Of a DNA stretch of 58,204 nucleotides, positions 16,393 to 26,095 are shown one piece after another (the stretch's first letter is position 1; every line of letters starts with the position of its first letter). The DNA is from Streptomyces sp. NP160. GTDB lineage: Bacteria > Actinomycetota > Actinomycetes > Actinomycetales > Quadrisphaeraceae. The DNA lies in NCBI RefSeq assembly GCF_006335115.1, contig NZ_VDMJ01000005.1:40504-98707 (forward strand), given 5' to 3'. A model generated the notes under the pieces. That model searched no databases, was not told the origin of the DNA, and saw nothing but the letters and a program-made list of their open reading frames with translations. Position numbers and translations under genes: made by a program.

Positions 16393-17426
16393 GCGACGCT
16401 CCTCTCCCAGACCAGAAGGACCTTGCCCACGTGCGCGCCCGCCTCGAGGTCGGCGTGGGCGCGGCGCACCGCGTCCGCCGCCGCGGCCGACGTCCCGCGC
16501 GGCACCGCCACCCGCTCGGAGACCACGGGGCGGACCGTGCCCTCCGCGACGAGCGGCCACACGTGCTCGACCACGCTCGCGCAGATCGCCGCCTTGCCGT
16601 CGGGCCCGTCCACGGGCCGCGCGCGCAGCGTGGCGCCGAGCAGCGACAGGCGCTTGGACGTCATGAGACCGAGGTCGAGCTCCCCGCGCCGGCCCCCCTG
16701 CATCCCCACCTGCACCAGCCGCCCGCCGGTGGCGAGCACCTGCAGGTTCCGCTCCAGGTAGGGACCGCCGACGACGTCGAGGACGACGTCCGCCCCGCGC
16801 CCGCCCGTGGCCGCGCGGACCTCCTCGACGAAGTCCTGGCGCGAGTAGTCCACCAGCACGCTCGCCCCGAGGTCGGCGCACGCGCGCAGCTTGCGCTCGC
16901 TGCCGGCGGTCACCGCCACCACGGCGCCGGCCTGCCGCGCCAGCTGGACGGCCATCGTGCCGACGCCGCTCGCGCCGCCGTGCACGAGCAGCACCTCGCC
17001 GGGGCGCAGCCCCGCGCTCATGAACACCGTCGACCAGACCGTGGCGGCCACCTCGGGCAGCGCCGCGGCGTCGACGAGGTCGAGCCCGGCGGGCACGGGC
17101 ATGACCTGGCCCGCGGGCGCCACCACGCGCTCGGCGTACCCACCGCCGGCCAGCAGCGCGCACGCGGCGTCGCCCACGCGCAGCTCGGTGGAGTCCTCGA
17201 CGCCCTCGCCGAGCGCGGCCACCGTCCCGGAGACCTCCAGGCCCAGCACCCCGCTGGCGCCCGGGGGCGGCGGGTAGCGGCCCTCGCGCTGCATGAGGTC
17301 GGCGCGGTTCACCCCGGCGGCGACCACGTCGAGGAGGACCTCACCGGGACCGGGCTCCGGGTCCGGCACCTCGGCCAGCTCCAGCGCCTCCGGGCCCCCG
17401 GGGGATCGGACCAGCACGGCACGCAC
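16389..17426 (-). CDS. NAD(P)H:quinone oxidoreductase-like (zinc-free MDR)
   Basis: A 345-residue medium-chain reductase of the quinone oxidoreductase group. It has GVNRADLMQREGRYPPPPGAS near residue 45, lacks the zinc ligands of alcohol dehydrogenases, and has the cofactor motif HGGASGVGTMAVQLARQAGA near 150. The start is GTG 17426, chosen because RAVLVRSPGGPEAL is the usual family beginning. The stop overlaps the bpa start, giving translational coupling. This arrangement of a quinone oxidoreductase directly before bpa is one I associate with other actinobacteria, though I cannot check it here. Confidence 0.85.
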   Translation of the reverse strand: MRAVLVRSPGGPEALELAEVPDPEPGPGEVLLDVVAAGVNRADLMQREGRYPPPPGASGVLGLEVSGTVAALGEGVEDSTELRVGDAACALLAGGGYAERVVAPAGQVMPVPAGLDLVDAAALPEVAATVWSTVFMSAGLRPGEVLLVHGGASGVGTMAVQLARQAGAVVAVTAGSERKLRACADLGASVLVDYSRQDFVEEVRAATGGRGADVVLDVVGGPYLERNLQVLATGGRLVQVGMQGGRRGELDLGLMTSKRLSLLGATLRARPVDGPDGKAAICASVVEHVWPLVAEGTVRPVVSERVAVPRGTSAAAADAVRRAHADLEAGAHVGKVLLVWERSVA

Positions 17427-17436
17427 CCCAGCGACC

Positions 17437-18228
17437 CTACGCAGGCCCGGCCCCACCCGCCCTGCGGAGGCGCTCCCGCTGCTCGAGGCGCTCGAGGTCC
17501 CCCGGGGCGTCGACGTCCGCGAGGACCCCCTCCGCCACGGGCACCTCCACGAGGTCCTCCCCGGAGGGCAGCAGCCGCGCCGCGGCCAGCCCCGCCAGTC
17601 CCCGCTGACCGCCGAGGGCGGCCACCCGCCGCGCCAGGGCGCCGGCGCGGTGCGCCGCCACCAGCACCTGCCGCCGCCCTCCGCCGTCCACCGCCACAGC
17701 CGTCGCCGCCGGCGGCCGCCCCGGCGTCCCGGCGAGCGCGTCCAGGAGCACCGGGACCGCCGCCGCCGCGTGCGGGGCGTCCCCGGGGAGCACGACGACG
17801 ACGGCGGGCCCGTCACGGCCGTCCTGCCCCCCGGCGCCCGGGGGCCGCACCCCCAGGGCCGCGACCCCTGCCGCCAGCGCCGCCGCGGGGCCGCCGCCCG
17901 GGGGCTCCTCCCGGCACCACAGGACCGGGCGTCCCACCTGCAGCGCGAGCTGCCGGGGCGGACCCACCAGCGCGGCCGGGACGCCGGCGGGCAGGCCGTC
18001 CAGCAGGTGCTCCAGCAGTCCGCGGCCGTCCAGCAGCAGCGCGGGCTTGTCCGCACCGCCCAACCGGGAGCCCGTGCCGCCCGCCGGCACCACGACGCCC
18101 CAGGCCAGGCCCCGGGCAGGCTCCTGTGCAGCGTGCTGGGCAGCGTCCTGGGCCCCGGTGGGGGCGGGCCCGTCCGGTCCGAGCGCGGCGGTGTCGGGGC
18201 CCGCCGGGGGGTCGGTCGGTGTCGGCAC
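17437..18228 (-). CDS. MobA-like nucleotidyltransferase (molybdenum cofactor guanylyltransferase-like)
   Basis: The nucleotidyltransferase signature PAGGTGSRLGGADKPALL lies about 50 residues in from GTG 18228, followed by LPGDAPH. This fits the NTP_transf_3/MobA group, which adds GMP to molybdopterin. The C-terminal half contains VDGGGRRQVLVAAHR and DVDAPGDLERL, typical of MobA-like proteins. Length is 263 residues from the start given, but the Pro/Ala-rich first 45 residues have no clear ribosome binding site, so the true start may be further in. It lies 10 bases upstream of the quinone oxidoreductase gene and diverges from the conservon. Confidence 0.72.
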   Translation of the reverse strand: MPTPTDPPAGPDTAALGPDGPAPTGAQDAAQHAAQEPARGLAWGVVVPAGGTGSRLGGADKPALLLDGRGLLEHLLDGLPAGVPAALVGPPRQLALQVGRPVLWCREEPPGGGPAAALAAGVAALGVRPPGAGGQDGRDGPAVVVVLPGDAPHAAAAVPVLLDALAGTPGRPPAATAVAVDGGGRRQVLVAAHRAGALARRVAALGGQRGLAGLAAARLLPSGEDLVEVPVAEGVLADVDAPGDLERLEQRERLRRAGGAGPA

Positions 18229-18360
18229 CGGAGGATCGTCCCGCGAGCCGCCCGCGGCCGGGCCGTCGACGCGAGCGCAGACCTGGGAGAGGATGTGCCC
18301 GGAGTGCGCCGGTCGTGCGACGGGCCCACTCCTCGTGAGCACGCTCCTCGGAAGGTGGAC

Positions 18361-21300
18361 ATGGTCCGCAACCTCAGCATCCGGTCCCGGATCCTGGCCG
18401 TGCTGGCCCTGCCGGTCCTGGTGCTCGTGGCGGCGGCGGCCGTCTTCTCCTGGAACGGCTTCACCGCCGCCCGCGACGCCGCCGCCCTGCAGCGCGCCGT
18501 GCAGGCCGCCAGCGACGCGCCCGCGCTCGTGGCCGCCCTGGACGCCGAGCGCACGGCCTCCACGCGGGTGCTCGACGGCGACCCCGGCGCGTCCGAGGAC
18601 CTCACCCGGGCCCGGGCGTCCACCGACGCCCTGCTCGACACCACCACCCGCTCCCTGCAGCGGGTCGACGCGCAGCGCATCGGCGAGGAGCCCGCCCGGG
18701 CCGTGGCCGCGGCCCTGGCCACCACCGGCCAGGTGCGGGACGTCCGCGCCCTCGTCGACCAGGGCCGGCAGAGCGCCACCCTGGTCTCCGCCGCCTACGA
18801 GACCGCCATCGGCGCCCAGAGCGAGCTGCCCGGCGCCCTCGCCGAGGACGCGGACCCGGCCGGCGCCGACGCGCTGCGCGCGGCCACGGCGGTGCAGCAG
18901 CAGGCCGGGCTGCTGGCCGACCAGCGCGACGTCGGCACCCGGGCCCTGTCCACCAGCGGCGGCATCTCCACCTCCGAGCGGTCCAGCCTGCTGGGCCTGA
19001 CCGCGCAGCTGTCCACCAACCGCAGCGAGGCGGTCCGCCTGGCGCGCAGCGCGGGCGTGCAGATCCCCCAGCCCAGCGTCGCCTACGTGCAGCTGCGCAC
19101 GGCCCTGGAAGCCGACGAGGGCGCGGGCTTCGGCCTGCCGTCCGTGGAGTCCTGGCGCTCGGCGGTCAACAGCGAGATCGCCGCCCTCGGCCCGTCGGCG
19201 CAGGCCCTGTCCGCCGCCGGCGTCGACGCCGTGGCGGCGCAGGCCGCCAGCGCCCGCACCACGGCCGTCGCCGTCGCCGGGGGCGCGCTGGCCGCCGTCG
19301 TCGTCCCCCTGCTGATCGCCCTGCTGATCGCCCGCAGCATCACCGGGCCGCTGCGCGCCCTCACCCGCGCCGCCGGGCAGGTGCGCGAGCGCCTGCCCCG
19401 CCTCGTGGAGGCCGCCCACTCCGGGGACGGCTCCGACGACGCGGAGGAGGTCGAGCTCGAGCCCATCCCGGTGCGGGGGCGCGACGAGGTGGGCCGCCTG
19501 GCCACCGCCTTCAACGAGGTGAACGCCACCACCGTGCAGGTGGCGCGCGAGCAGGCGGCGCTGCGCGGGGCCATCGCGAGCACCTTCGTCACCGTGGCCC
19601 GCCGCGACCAGGCCCTCCTGTCCCGGCAGCTGTCGTTCATCGACTCCCTCGAGCGCGCCGAGGAGGACCCCCAGACCCTGGAGGAGCTCTTCACCCTCGA
19701 CCACCTCGCCACCCGCATGCGCCGCAACGCCGAGTCGCTGCTGGTGCTGGCCGGCATCGACAGCGGGCGCCGGCTGCGCGCGCCGATGCCGCTGTCGGAC
19801 GTGGTCCGCACGGCCTCGAGCGAGATCGAGGACTACCGCCGGGTGGACCTGGCCCTCGGCGCCGACCCGGCCGTGCTGGGCCACCTCGCCCTGCCGGCCG
19901 CCCACCTGCTGGCCGAGCTCCTCGAGAACGCCACCCGCAGCTCCGACCCCTCCACGCGGGTGCGGGTGGCCACCTCGCCCTCTCCGGGCGGCGTGCTCCT
20001 CACCGTCACCGACGAGGGCATCGGGATGACGCCGGCGCAGCGCGCCGAAGTGGCCGCGCGGCTGGCCGACCCGTCGGCCAGCGCAGCGGTCGGGGCCGCG
20101 GAGCTCGGCTACTTCGTGGTGGGCCGCATCGCCCGCCGCCTCGGCGCCGCCGTCGAGGTCCACGCGGGGGTCTCGCGCGGCACGGTGGTGGCGGTCTCGC
20201 TGCCGTCGGCCGTGTTCGCCGGTGCGGTGCAGGCCGCCGACCCCGGCGTGCGCGCGCCGCAGCCCGCGCTGCCGGTGCGAGCCACCGCCACCGGTGCACT
20301 CCCGGCGGTGCGGCTCCCGGAGTCCGCCCCCGCGGCCGCCCGCGGCCCGGTGCCGGCGGCGGCCCGCGCCGCCGCGCCGCTCGCCGCGGCGCCGTCCGCG
20401 ACGACCAGGACCGGCAGCCTGCCGCGCCGAGCACCTCGCGCCGCGCAGGCCGCTGAGGCCGCTCAGCGGGCGCGGGCCGCGACGGGCCCGCTGGCCGCGG
20501 CGCCCGCCGCCCCCCTCACGGGGGTGCCGGCAGCACCCGCCCCCGGCAGCGACGCCGCCGGTGCCCCTCCCCTCGCACCGTCGGACCCGGCCGTGGCGCG
20601 CCGCAGCGCGGTCTTCCGGACCTTCACCGCGCGCCGCGGCGAGCTCCAGCCCCCCACCGGCGCGCCGCACGAGATCGACCTGACCGCGCTGCGCGCACCG
20701 CTGGCGCCCGTCACCCCTGCCGCACCGGCTGCCGCCGCCCCCGCCCGGCCGGCGGAGCCGCTCGCAGCGCTCACCGAGGCCGTCGAGCCGTACGCACCCA
20801 CCGCCACGGCGACCGGCGGCGCCCCGGTGCTGCCCGCCCGCGAGGCGGAGCGCGCCCGCGGTGACCACGCCGCTCCGAAGCGCGGGCTGTTCGCGCGCCG
20901 GCCCGCGCGCCCCGAGGACGCCGCCGCCCCAGCCCCCGCCGATGCGCTCCCCTCGCAGGCCGCTCCGGGGCACCGGACCGGGGACGCGGTCCCCGTGGGC
21001 GCTCCGGACGCCGCCGAGGTGAGGCCCATGACGCGCCGCGAGCTGCGGGCGCTCGAGGCCAGCGGCCGCTTCCCGGCTGTGCGCGGCCAGCGCGGCGCGG
21101 GTCAGCGCACCGGGCAGCAGCGGGCGGTCCTGCCGGCCGCCCCGCAGACCCCGCCGGCACGCACCCCGGCCCCGCTGCCGGAGCCCGTCGCCTCGCGACC
21201 GGCTCCGGCCCCCGCAGCCCCGCCGCTGGCGCCCGTTCCCGTCCCGGTCACCGCGGCGACCGCGGGCCCCGCCGGTGCCGCTGGACCCGCTGGTCTGCCC

Positions 21301-21774
21301 GCCGGTCTGGTGCTCCCGCCGGCGGACGCGCCGTTCCAGCCCGTCTCCGGCACGCGGGCCGAGGCCGGCGCGGCGCTGCCGCGGCGCTCGACCGGTGTCC
21401 GCCCCGTCCCCGAGGCCGCGCCCGAGCGCGCCGCGGGCTGGCACGCGCAGCCGGGCGCACCGCTGCGGCCGCTGCGGTCCATGCCCCCCGCCACGGGCGT
21501 CTCGCCCGCGCTGGCGTCCTTCGAGACGGGCCGCATCCCGCGGGAGCCGTACCGGCCGGCCGCGCTGTCGACGGGCAGCGCGCCGCTGGTCAGGCGCGCC
21601 CCCTCGGGAGTCCCGGCCGCGCCGTCGCGCCCGGTCGGCGGGCAGCACCCGCCCCGCCGCCGCGAGCCGTCGGAGGTCCGCAGCATGCTGGCCGGCTACA
21701 CGAGCGGCGTCAGCCGCGCCCGCCGCACGCCCGCGGGCGCCTCGAGCGACACCCAGACCAAGGAGGAGCGGTGA
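18361..21774 (+). CDS. cvnA: Conservon CvnA-type sensor histidine kinase-like protein
   Basis: An 1137-residue membrane protein starting at ATG 18361 behind GGAAGG. Layout: first helix about 10-32, an outside region about 35-300 like the nitrate/nitrite-sensing domain, second helix about 300-328, HAMP about 329-400, a dimerisation/His region (LDHLATRMRRNAESL, near 447), then a HATPase with N-box LLAELLENATRSSD (about 517) and DEGIGM, ending near 620. About 515 Ala/Pro/Arg-rich, probably disordered residues follow. The gene order with roadblock, DUF742 and GTPase genes defines a Streptomyces-type conservon, in which CvnA forms a membrane-associated complex with CvnB-D. Confidence 0.9.
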   Translation: MVRNLSIRSRILAVLALPVLVLVAAAAVFSWNGFTAARDAAALQRAVQAASDAPALVAALDAERTASTRVLDGDPGASEDLTRARASTDALLDTTTRSLQRVDAQRIGEEPARAVAAALATTGQVRDVRALVDQGRQSATLVSAAYETAIGAQSELPGALAEDADPAGADALRAATAVQQQAGLLADQRDVGTRALSTSGGISTSERSSLLGLTAQLSTNRSEAVRLARSAGVQIPQPSVAYVQLRTALEADEGAGFGLPSVESWRSAVNSEIAALGPSAQALSAAGVDAVAAQAASARTTAVAVAGGALAAVVVPLLIALLIARSITGPLRALTRAAGQVRERLPRLVEAAHSGDGSDDAEEVELEPIPVRGRDEVGRLATAFNEVNATTVQVAREQAALRGAIASTFVTVARRDQALLSRQLSFIDSLERAEEDPQTLEELFTLDHLATRMRRNAESLLVLAGIDSGRRLRAPMPLSDVVRTASSEIEDYRRVDLALGADPAVLGHLALPAAHLLAELLENATRSSDPSTRVRVATSPSPGGVLLTVTDEGIGMTPAQRAEVAARLADPSASAAVGAAELGYFVVGRIARRLGAAVEVHAGVSRGTVVAVSLPSAVFAGAVQAADPGVRAPQPALPVRATATGALPAVRLPESAPAAARGPVPAAARAAAPLAAAPSATTRTGSLPRRAPRAAQAAEAAQRARAATGPLAAAPAAPLTGVPAAPAPGSDAAGAPPLAPSDPAVARRSAVFRTFTARRGELQPPTGAPHEIDLTALRAPLAPVTPAAPAAAAPARPAEPLAALTEAVEPYAPTATATGGAPVLPAREAERARGDHAAPKRGLFARRPARPEDAAAPAPADALPSQAAPGHRTGDAVPVGAPDAAEVRPMTRRELRALEASGRFPAVRGQRGAGQRTGQQRAVLPAAPQTPPARTPAPLPEPVASRPAPAPAAPPLAPVPVPVTAATAGPAGAAGPAGLPAGLVLPPADAPFQPVSGTRAEAGAALPRRSTGVRPVPEAAPERAAGWHAQPGAPLRPLRSMPPATGVSPALASFETGRIPREPYRPAALSTGSAPLVRRAPSGVPAAPSRPVGGQHPPRRREPSEVRSMLAGYTSGVSRARRTPAGASSDTQTKEER

Positions 21775-22265
21775 CGGCTCAGACCGGACAGACCCTGCAG
21801 GACGGCCAGGGGCCGGCGGGGGGCGAGACCACCGCCGCCGGCTTCAGCTGGCTCCTCGACGACTTCGTCCGCCGGGTCCCCGGCGCGCGCAACACGCTGG
21901 CGGTGTCCGCCGACGGCCTGCTCATGGCGATGTCGGCGGACCTGGACCGCACCGAGGGGGACCAGCTCTCGGCGATCGTCGCCGGCATGTCCAGCCTGAC
22001 GCGCGGCGCCGCCCGGCAGCTGCGCGGCGGTGAGGTGCGCCAGGCGATCGTGGAGATGGACGAGCTGTTCCTGTTCACGATGAGCGTGTCCGACGGCTCG
22101 GTCCTCGCCGTCGTCGCCGACGCCACCTGCGACGTGGGCATGGTCGGCTACGAGATGGCGATGCTCGTCTCCCGCGCCGACGCCGCGCTCACCCCGCAGC
22201 TGGTGGCGGAGATGCGCGCAGCCCTCCCCGTGGACGGGCCCGGTCGCACCACCCGGGAGGGGTGA
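21771..22265 (+). CDS. cvnB: Roadblock/LC7 domain protein (CvnB)
   Basis: A 164-residue protein with one roadblock/LC7 domain at about residues 25-130 (FSWLLDDFVRRVPGARNTLAVS, then the MDELFLFTMSVSDGS strand region). In conservons CvnB binds CvnA and the GTPase CvnD and probably acts as an MglB-like GTPase regulator. Starts GTG 21771, overlapping the cvnA stop by four bases. Confidence 0.92.
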   Translation: MTAQTGQTLQDGQGPAGGETTAAGFSWLLDDFVRRVPGARNTLAVSADGLLMAMSADLDRTEGDQLSAIVAGMSSLTRGAARQLRGGEVRQAIVEMDELFLFTMSVSDGSVLAVVADATCDVGMVGYEMAMLVSRADAALTPQLVAEMRAALPVDGPGRTTREG

Positions 22266-22268
22266 GCG

Positions 22269-22724
22269 GTGGCCACGCACGCGCCCCGCGGCCCGGGCGG
22301 CACCCCGGAGCACGCTGACGACGAGGACGGCGAGGAGCTCCCCACCGTCCGCCCCTACGCCGTCGCCGGGGGCCGGCGCGCGCCGAGCGCCGCCGAGCTG
22401 CCGCTGGAGGCGCTCGTGCAGGCCCTCCGCACCCCGGTCACGGGGATGACCCGCGAGTGCCGCAGCATCCTCGAGCTCACGGCGACCGGCTGGCTGTCGG
22501 TCGCCGAGCTGTCGGCGCACGTGCGCCTGCCCGTGCCCGTGGCGCGCGTCGTCATCGGCGACCTGCAGCGCACGGGTGCCGTGCGCGTGCACGCGCCCGT
22601 CCTCCCGCCGGTGGGCTCGGCGGGCTCCTCGCGGTCCAGCGCAGACGGCCGCGCCGGCGACTGGGCGCCGACTTCCCCCCGCAGCGTCCTGGAGAGCGTC
22701 CTCGATGGCATCAGCAGCCTCTGA
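22269..22724 (+). CDS. cvnC: DUF742 protein (CvnC)
   Basis: A 151-residue DUF742 protein. VRPYAVAGGRR near the N-terminus and the winged-helix-like CRSILELTATGWLSVAELSAHVRLPVPVARVVIGDL are typical. It lacks a signal or membrane segment. Starts GTG 22269, three bases after the cvnB stop. It is the third member of the conservon; its biochemical role is not settled in the family. Confidence 0.92.
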   Translation: MATHAPRGPGGTPEHADDEDGEELPTVRPYAVAGGRRAPSAAELPLEALVQALRTPVTGMTRECRSILELTATGWLSVAELSAHVRLPVPVARVVIGDLQRTGAVRVHAPVLPPVGSAGSSRSSADGRAGDWAPTSPRSVLESVLDGISSL

Positions 22725-23340
22725 CAGCACCGTCACCAGCGCACCCGGCGCCACCCGGACCGACGACGCCCCGCAGGGCGCCGGCGGGGCGGCACCGACC
22801 ACGGTCAAGATCGTCATCGCCGGCGGCTTCGCGGTGGGCAAGACGACCTTCATCGGGTCCCTGTCCGACATCGAGCCGCTGAGCACCGAGGCCGCCATGA
22901 CGGAGCACTCGGTGGGGGTGGACGACGCCGGCGGCGTCAGCGACCGCAAGACCACCACCACGGTGGCCATGGACTTCGGGCGCATCGCCCTGCCGGGCAA
23001 CCTGTGGCTGTACCTGTTCGGCACGCCGGGCCAGGACCGCTTCCTCTTCATGTGGGACGACCTGGTGCGCGGAGCCATCGGCGCCGTCGTCCTCGTCGAC
23101 ACCGAGCGCCTGGACCAGTGCTTCTCCGCCGTCGACTACTTCGAGCAGCGCGGCATCCCCTTCGTGGTGGCCGTGAACTGCTTCGACGGGATCGCCCGTC
23201 ACGAGCTGGAGGACGTCCGCGAGGCGCTCGCCGTCCCCGACCACGTGCCGGTGCTCTACACCGACGCCCGCGCGCGGCCCGCCACCAAGCAGGCGCTCGT
23301 CACCCTCGTGCAGCTCGCGGTGCAGCAGCTCGCCGCCTGA
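22705..23340 (+). CDS. cvnD: Conservon GTPase (CvnD, Ras/MglA-like)
   Basis: A 211-residue small GTPase. The P-loop is GGFAVGKTT near residue 37, switch II is FGTPGQDRF, and the usual NKxD is replaced by AVNCFD, as is common in CvnD proteins. ATG 22705 follows GGAGAG and lies inside the end of cvnC (20-base overlap), so the proteins are made together. CvnD cycles between GTP and GDP under CvnB/CvnA control, a bacterial analogue of a receptor-coupled G protein. The signal sensed is unknown. Confidence 0.92.
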   Translation: MASAASDSTVTSAPGATRTDDAPQGAGGAAPTTVKIVIAGGFAVGKTTFIGSLSDIEPLSTEAAMTEHSVGVDDAGGVSDRKTTTTVAMDFGRIALPGNLWLYLFGTPGQDRFLFMWDDLVRGAIGAVVLVDTERLDQCFSAVDYFEQRGIPFVVAVNCFDGIARHELEDVREALAVPDHVPVLYTDARARPATKQALVTLVQLAVQQLAA

Positions 23341-23423
23341 GCGCCGCGCCGCGGGTCCGCCACCCGGAGGACCCTGACGAGGCCCCCGGAAGATCCGCAC
23401 GCCGCGGGGTGTTCGATGCGTGC

Positions 23424-24353
23424 GTGCGCATCTACGACGACGTCACGCAGCTGGTCGGCCGCACCCCGCTGGTGCGGCTCAACCGCCTCGCCGAGGGCGC
23501 GGTGGCCGAGGTGGTCGCCAAGCTCGAGTTCTACAACCCGTCGGCGAGCGTGAAGGACCGCATCGCCGTCGCCATGCTCGACGCCGCGGAGGCCTCGGGC
23601 GAGCTGCGGCCGGGCGGCACGGTCGTCGAGGCGACCAGCGGCAACACCGGCATCGGGCTCGCGATGGCGGGCGCGGCCCGCGGCTACCGCGTGGTGCTGA
23701 CCATGCCCGAGACGATGAGCCTGGAGCGGCGGGCGCTGCTGAGGGCGTACGGCGCCGAGGTGGTGCTCACCCCGGGCAGCGAGGGCATGAAGGGCGCCGT
23801 CGCGCGCGCCGTCGAGGTCGCCACTGAGCGGGGCGCGGTGCAGGTGCGCCAGTTCGCCAACGCCGCCAACCCCGAGGTGCACCGCCGCACCACGGCGGAG
23901 GAGATCTGGGAGGACACCGACGGCCGCGTCGACGTGGTCGTCGCCGGCATCGGCACCGGCGGCACCATCACCGGCGTCGGGCAGGTGCTCAAGGAGCGCA
24001 AGCCCGGCCTGCGGGTGGTCGCCGTGGAGCCGCAGGAGTCCCCGATCCTCAACGGCGGGCAGCCCGGTCCGCACAAGATCCAGGGCATCGGCCCGAACTT
24101 CGTCCCGGAGGTCCTCGACACGTCGGTCTACGACGAGGTCGTCGACGTCGACGTCGACACCTCCGTGGCCTGGGCGCGCCGCGCCGCCGCGGAGGAGGGC
24201 ATCCTCGCGGGCCTGTCGTCCGGTGCCGCCCTGTCCGCCGCGGTGCAGGTGGCCAGCCGCCCCGAGATGGCGGGCAAGCTCGTGGTCGTCGTCATCCCCA
24301 GCTTCGGGGAGCGCTACCTGTCGACGGTCCTCTACAGCGACCTCATGCAGTGA
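23424..24353 (+). CDS. cysK: Cysteine synthase A (O-acetylserine sulfhydrylase)
   Basis: A 309-residue PLP enzyme making L-cysteine from O-acetylserine and sulfide. It starts [19 protein letters not shown], and the PLP lysine is K44 (NPSASVKDR). The substrate loop TSGNTG is near 71 and the phosphate-binding GTGGTI near 177. The GTG at 23424 was chosen because it gives the standard family N-terminus; a GTG at 23409 would add five residues. It is followed by cysE 16 bases later, forming a cysK-cysE operon. Confidence 0.95.
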   Translation: MRIYDDVTQLVGRTPLVRLNRLAEGAVAEVVAKLEFYNPSASVKDRIAVAMLDAAEASGELRPGGTVVEATSGNTGIGLAMAGAARGYRVVLTMPETMSLERRALLRAYGAEVVLTPGSEGMKGAVARAVEVATERGAVQVRQFANAANPEVHRRTTAEEIWEDTDGRVDVVVAGIGTGGTITGVGQVLKERKPGLRVVAVEPQESPILNGGQPGPHKIQGIGPNFVPEVLDTSVYDEVVDVDVDTSVAWARRAAAEEGILAGLSSGAALSAAVQVASRPEMAGKLVVVVIPSFGERYLSTVLYSDLMQ

Positions 24354-24369
24354 CCCCGGCGACCCACCA

Positions 24370-24969
24370 GTGAGCCAGCCGCCGCCGTCCTCGTGGCGCG
24401 AGCGCGTGCGCGAGGACGTCGACGCGGTGCTCCTGCGCGACCCCGCCGCCCACTCGCGCCTCGAGGTGGTGCTCACCTCGCCGGGGCTGCACGCGCTGTG
24501 GGCGCACCGGGTCGCCCACGCCCTGTGGCGGCGCGGTGGGTCCGGGAGGCTGCCGGCCCGGCTCCTCGCGCACTGGGCGCGGAGGCGCACCGGTGTGGAG
24601 GTGCACCCCGCGGCACGGCTGGGCCGGCGGATCGTCATCGACCACGGCATGGGCGTGGTGGTCGGGGAGACCGCCGTGGTCGGGGACGACGTCCTGCTGT
24701 ACCACGGGACCACGCTCGGCGGCCGGGTCAGCGGACTGCAGGGCGAGCAGCAGGGCCGGCGCCACCCGACCGTCGGGGACCGCGTGGTGCTCGGCGCGGG
24801 TGCCACCGTCCTGGGCGCGGTGCGGGTCGGCCACGACGCGCGCGTGGGCGCCGGAGCCGTCGTCCTGGTGGACGTCCCCGACGGCGCGACGGCCGTCGGG
24901 GTCCCCGCGCGGGTGCTGCTCGCGCGCCCCGGCGGGCAGCCTCAGGAGCCGGCGCCCGGCCCGTCCTGA
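24370..24969 (+). CDS. cysE: Serine O-acetyltransferase
   Basis: A 199-residue short-type serine acetyltransferase. An N-terminal helical region (residues 1-60) is followed by left-handed beta-helix hexapeptide repeats (GVEVHPAARLGRRIVIDHG, GVVVGETAVVGDDVLLYHG, GATVLGAVRVGHDARVGAGA). It produces O-acetylserine for CysK from serine and acetyl-CoA. The start GTG 24370 is 16 bases after cysK. The last 28 bases overlap the end of the convergent PAC2 gene. Confidence 0.92.
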   Translation: MSQPPPSSWRERVREDVDAVLLRDPAAHSRLEVVLTSPGLHALWAHRVAHALWRRGGSGRLPARLLAHWARRRTGVEVHPAARLGRRIVIDHGMGVVVGETAVVGDDVLLYHGTTLGGRVSGLQGEQQGRRHPTVGDRVVLGAGATVLGAVRVGHDARVGAGAVVLVDVPDGATAVGVPARVLLARPGGQPQEPAPGPS

Positions 24970-25922
24970 CCGCGGGAGGGGCCGTCGGCGGCGTCGTCGT
25001 CCTGCGAGCGCAGGAACGCCTCGAGCTGGGCGGCGAGCTCGTCGCCGTCGGCCACCTCGTCCTCGGGCAGGTGCGGTGAGACCAGCGACGGACCGGTGAG
25101 CCCGCGGCCGGCGGCCACCGCGTCGTACTGGTGCTCCAGCGCCGAGACCGCCTCGCGGGTCTCGGCCGACGCGGCCACCTGCTCGTCCACCTGGGCGAGC
25201 ACCTCGACGCCGGTGGCGGCCAGGTCGGCCAGGGCCGCCTCCAGCTCCAGGCCCGTGGCCTGGGACAGGGCCTCGAGGAGGGCCACCGCCGACGGCGGGA
25301 AGGTGGTGGAGCCGAGGTAGTGCGGCACGTGCACCGAGAACCCCATCGACGCGAGCCCGGCGCGGGCCAGCGACAGCTCGACGAAGGCCCCCGCGTGGCC
25401 GGGGACGACGACGGCGTCGAACCAGCGCGGGCGGCCCGCGATCAGCGCGCGGTCGCTGGCGTGGGCCGTCAGCGCCGCCGGGCGGGTGTGCGGCGCCGCC
25501 CACGGGATGCCCTGCAGCGACACGGCGAGGCGGGCCCCGGCCCGCTGCGCGAGCTGGTGGACGGCGGCGGCGAAGCGCTGCCAGTGCAGGTCCGGCTCGG
25601 AGCCCGCCAGCAGCAGGAACGGCGTCCCGGCCTCGTCGAGGACCTCGTGGAGCACGAGCTCGGGGAGGTCCGCGTCCTCGAACCTGTCACCGCTGAAGGT
25701 CATCGGGGGGCGGCGACCGCGGTAGTCGTGCAGGAGGTCGGTGTCGAAGCGGGCCAGCACCCGCGACTCCAGGCGGCCCAGCAGGTGCGCCGCCACCAGC
25801 TGGGAGGCCCCCCCGGCGTCGACGAAGCCGGTGAGGGCGTGCACGAGCACAGGTCCCTGGCCGCCCGTCTCAGCAGCGGTCGGCTCCGCGACCACCTCGT
25901 ACAGGTCCTCCGGTGCCAGCAC
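24942..25922 (-). CDS. PAC2-family (proteasome assembly chaperone-like) protein
   Basis: A 326-residue protein of the PAC2 family. Typical features are VLVHALTGFVDAGGASQLVAAHLL near residue 25, the stretch DYRGRRPPMTF, and LLAGSEPDLHWQRFAAAV. The actinobacterial members are named after eukaryotic proteasome assembly chaperones, but their function is not established. GTG 25922 has GGAGGAG immediately upstream. The C-terminus is acidic and ends convergent with cysE, overlapping by 28 bases. Confidence 0.88.
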   Translation of the reverse strand: MLAPEDLYEVVAEPTAAETGGQGPVLVHALTGFVDAGGASQLVAAHLLGRLESRVLARFDTDLLHDYRGRRPPMTFSGDRFEDADLPELVLHEVLDEAGTPFLLLAGSEPDLHWQRFAAAVHQLAQRAGARLAVSLQGIPWAAPHTRPAALTAHASDRALIAGRPRWFDAVVVPGHAGAFVELSLARAGLASMGFSVHVPHYLGSTTFPPSAVALLEALSQATGLELEAALADLAATGVEVLAQVDEQVAASAETREAVSALEHQYDAVAAGRGLTGPSLVSPHLPEDEVADGDELAAQLEAFLRSQDDDAADGPSRGQDGPGAGS

Positions 25923-26095
25923 CGCTCCTCCGTCCCTCCGCGCGGTCGCGCGCGGACTGCGTCTCTCGCGCTCAACGCCGCCGACCCCCCGGATCCATCC
26001 CACCCGTCCCACCTCCGCGCGACCAGGGGACTCCCTCGGCACCACGGCGGGAAAGGGGTTGGCGGTGCCGCCGCGCCTGCTGCCAGGCTCGACCG

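Noticed and set aside
17437-21648. A 1403-residue minus-strand frame covering most of cvnA
   Set aside because: Only its last 263 codons (17437-18228) read as a real protein (MobA-like). The rest is antisense to the conservon kinase.
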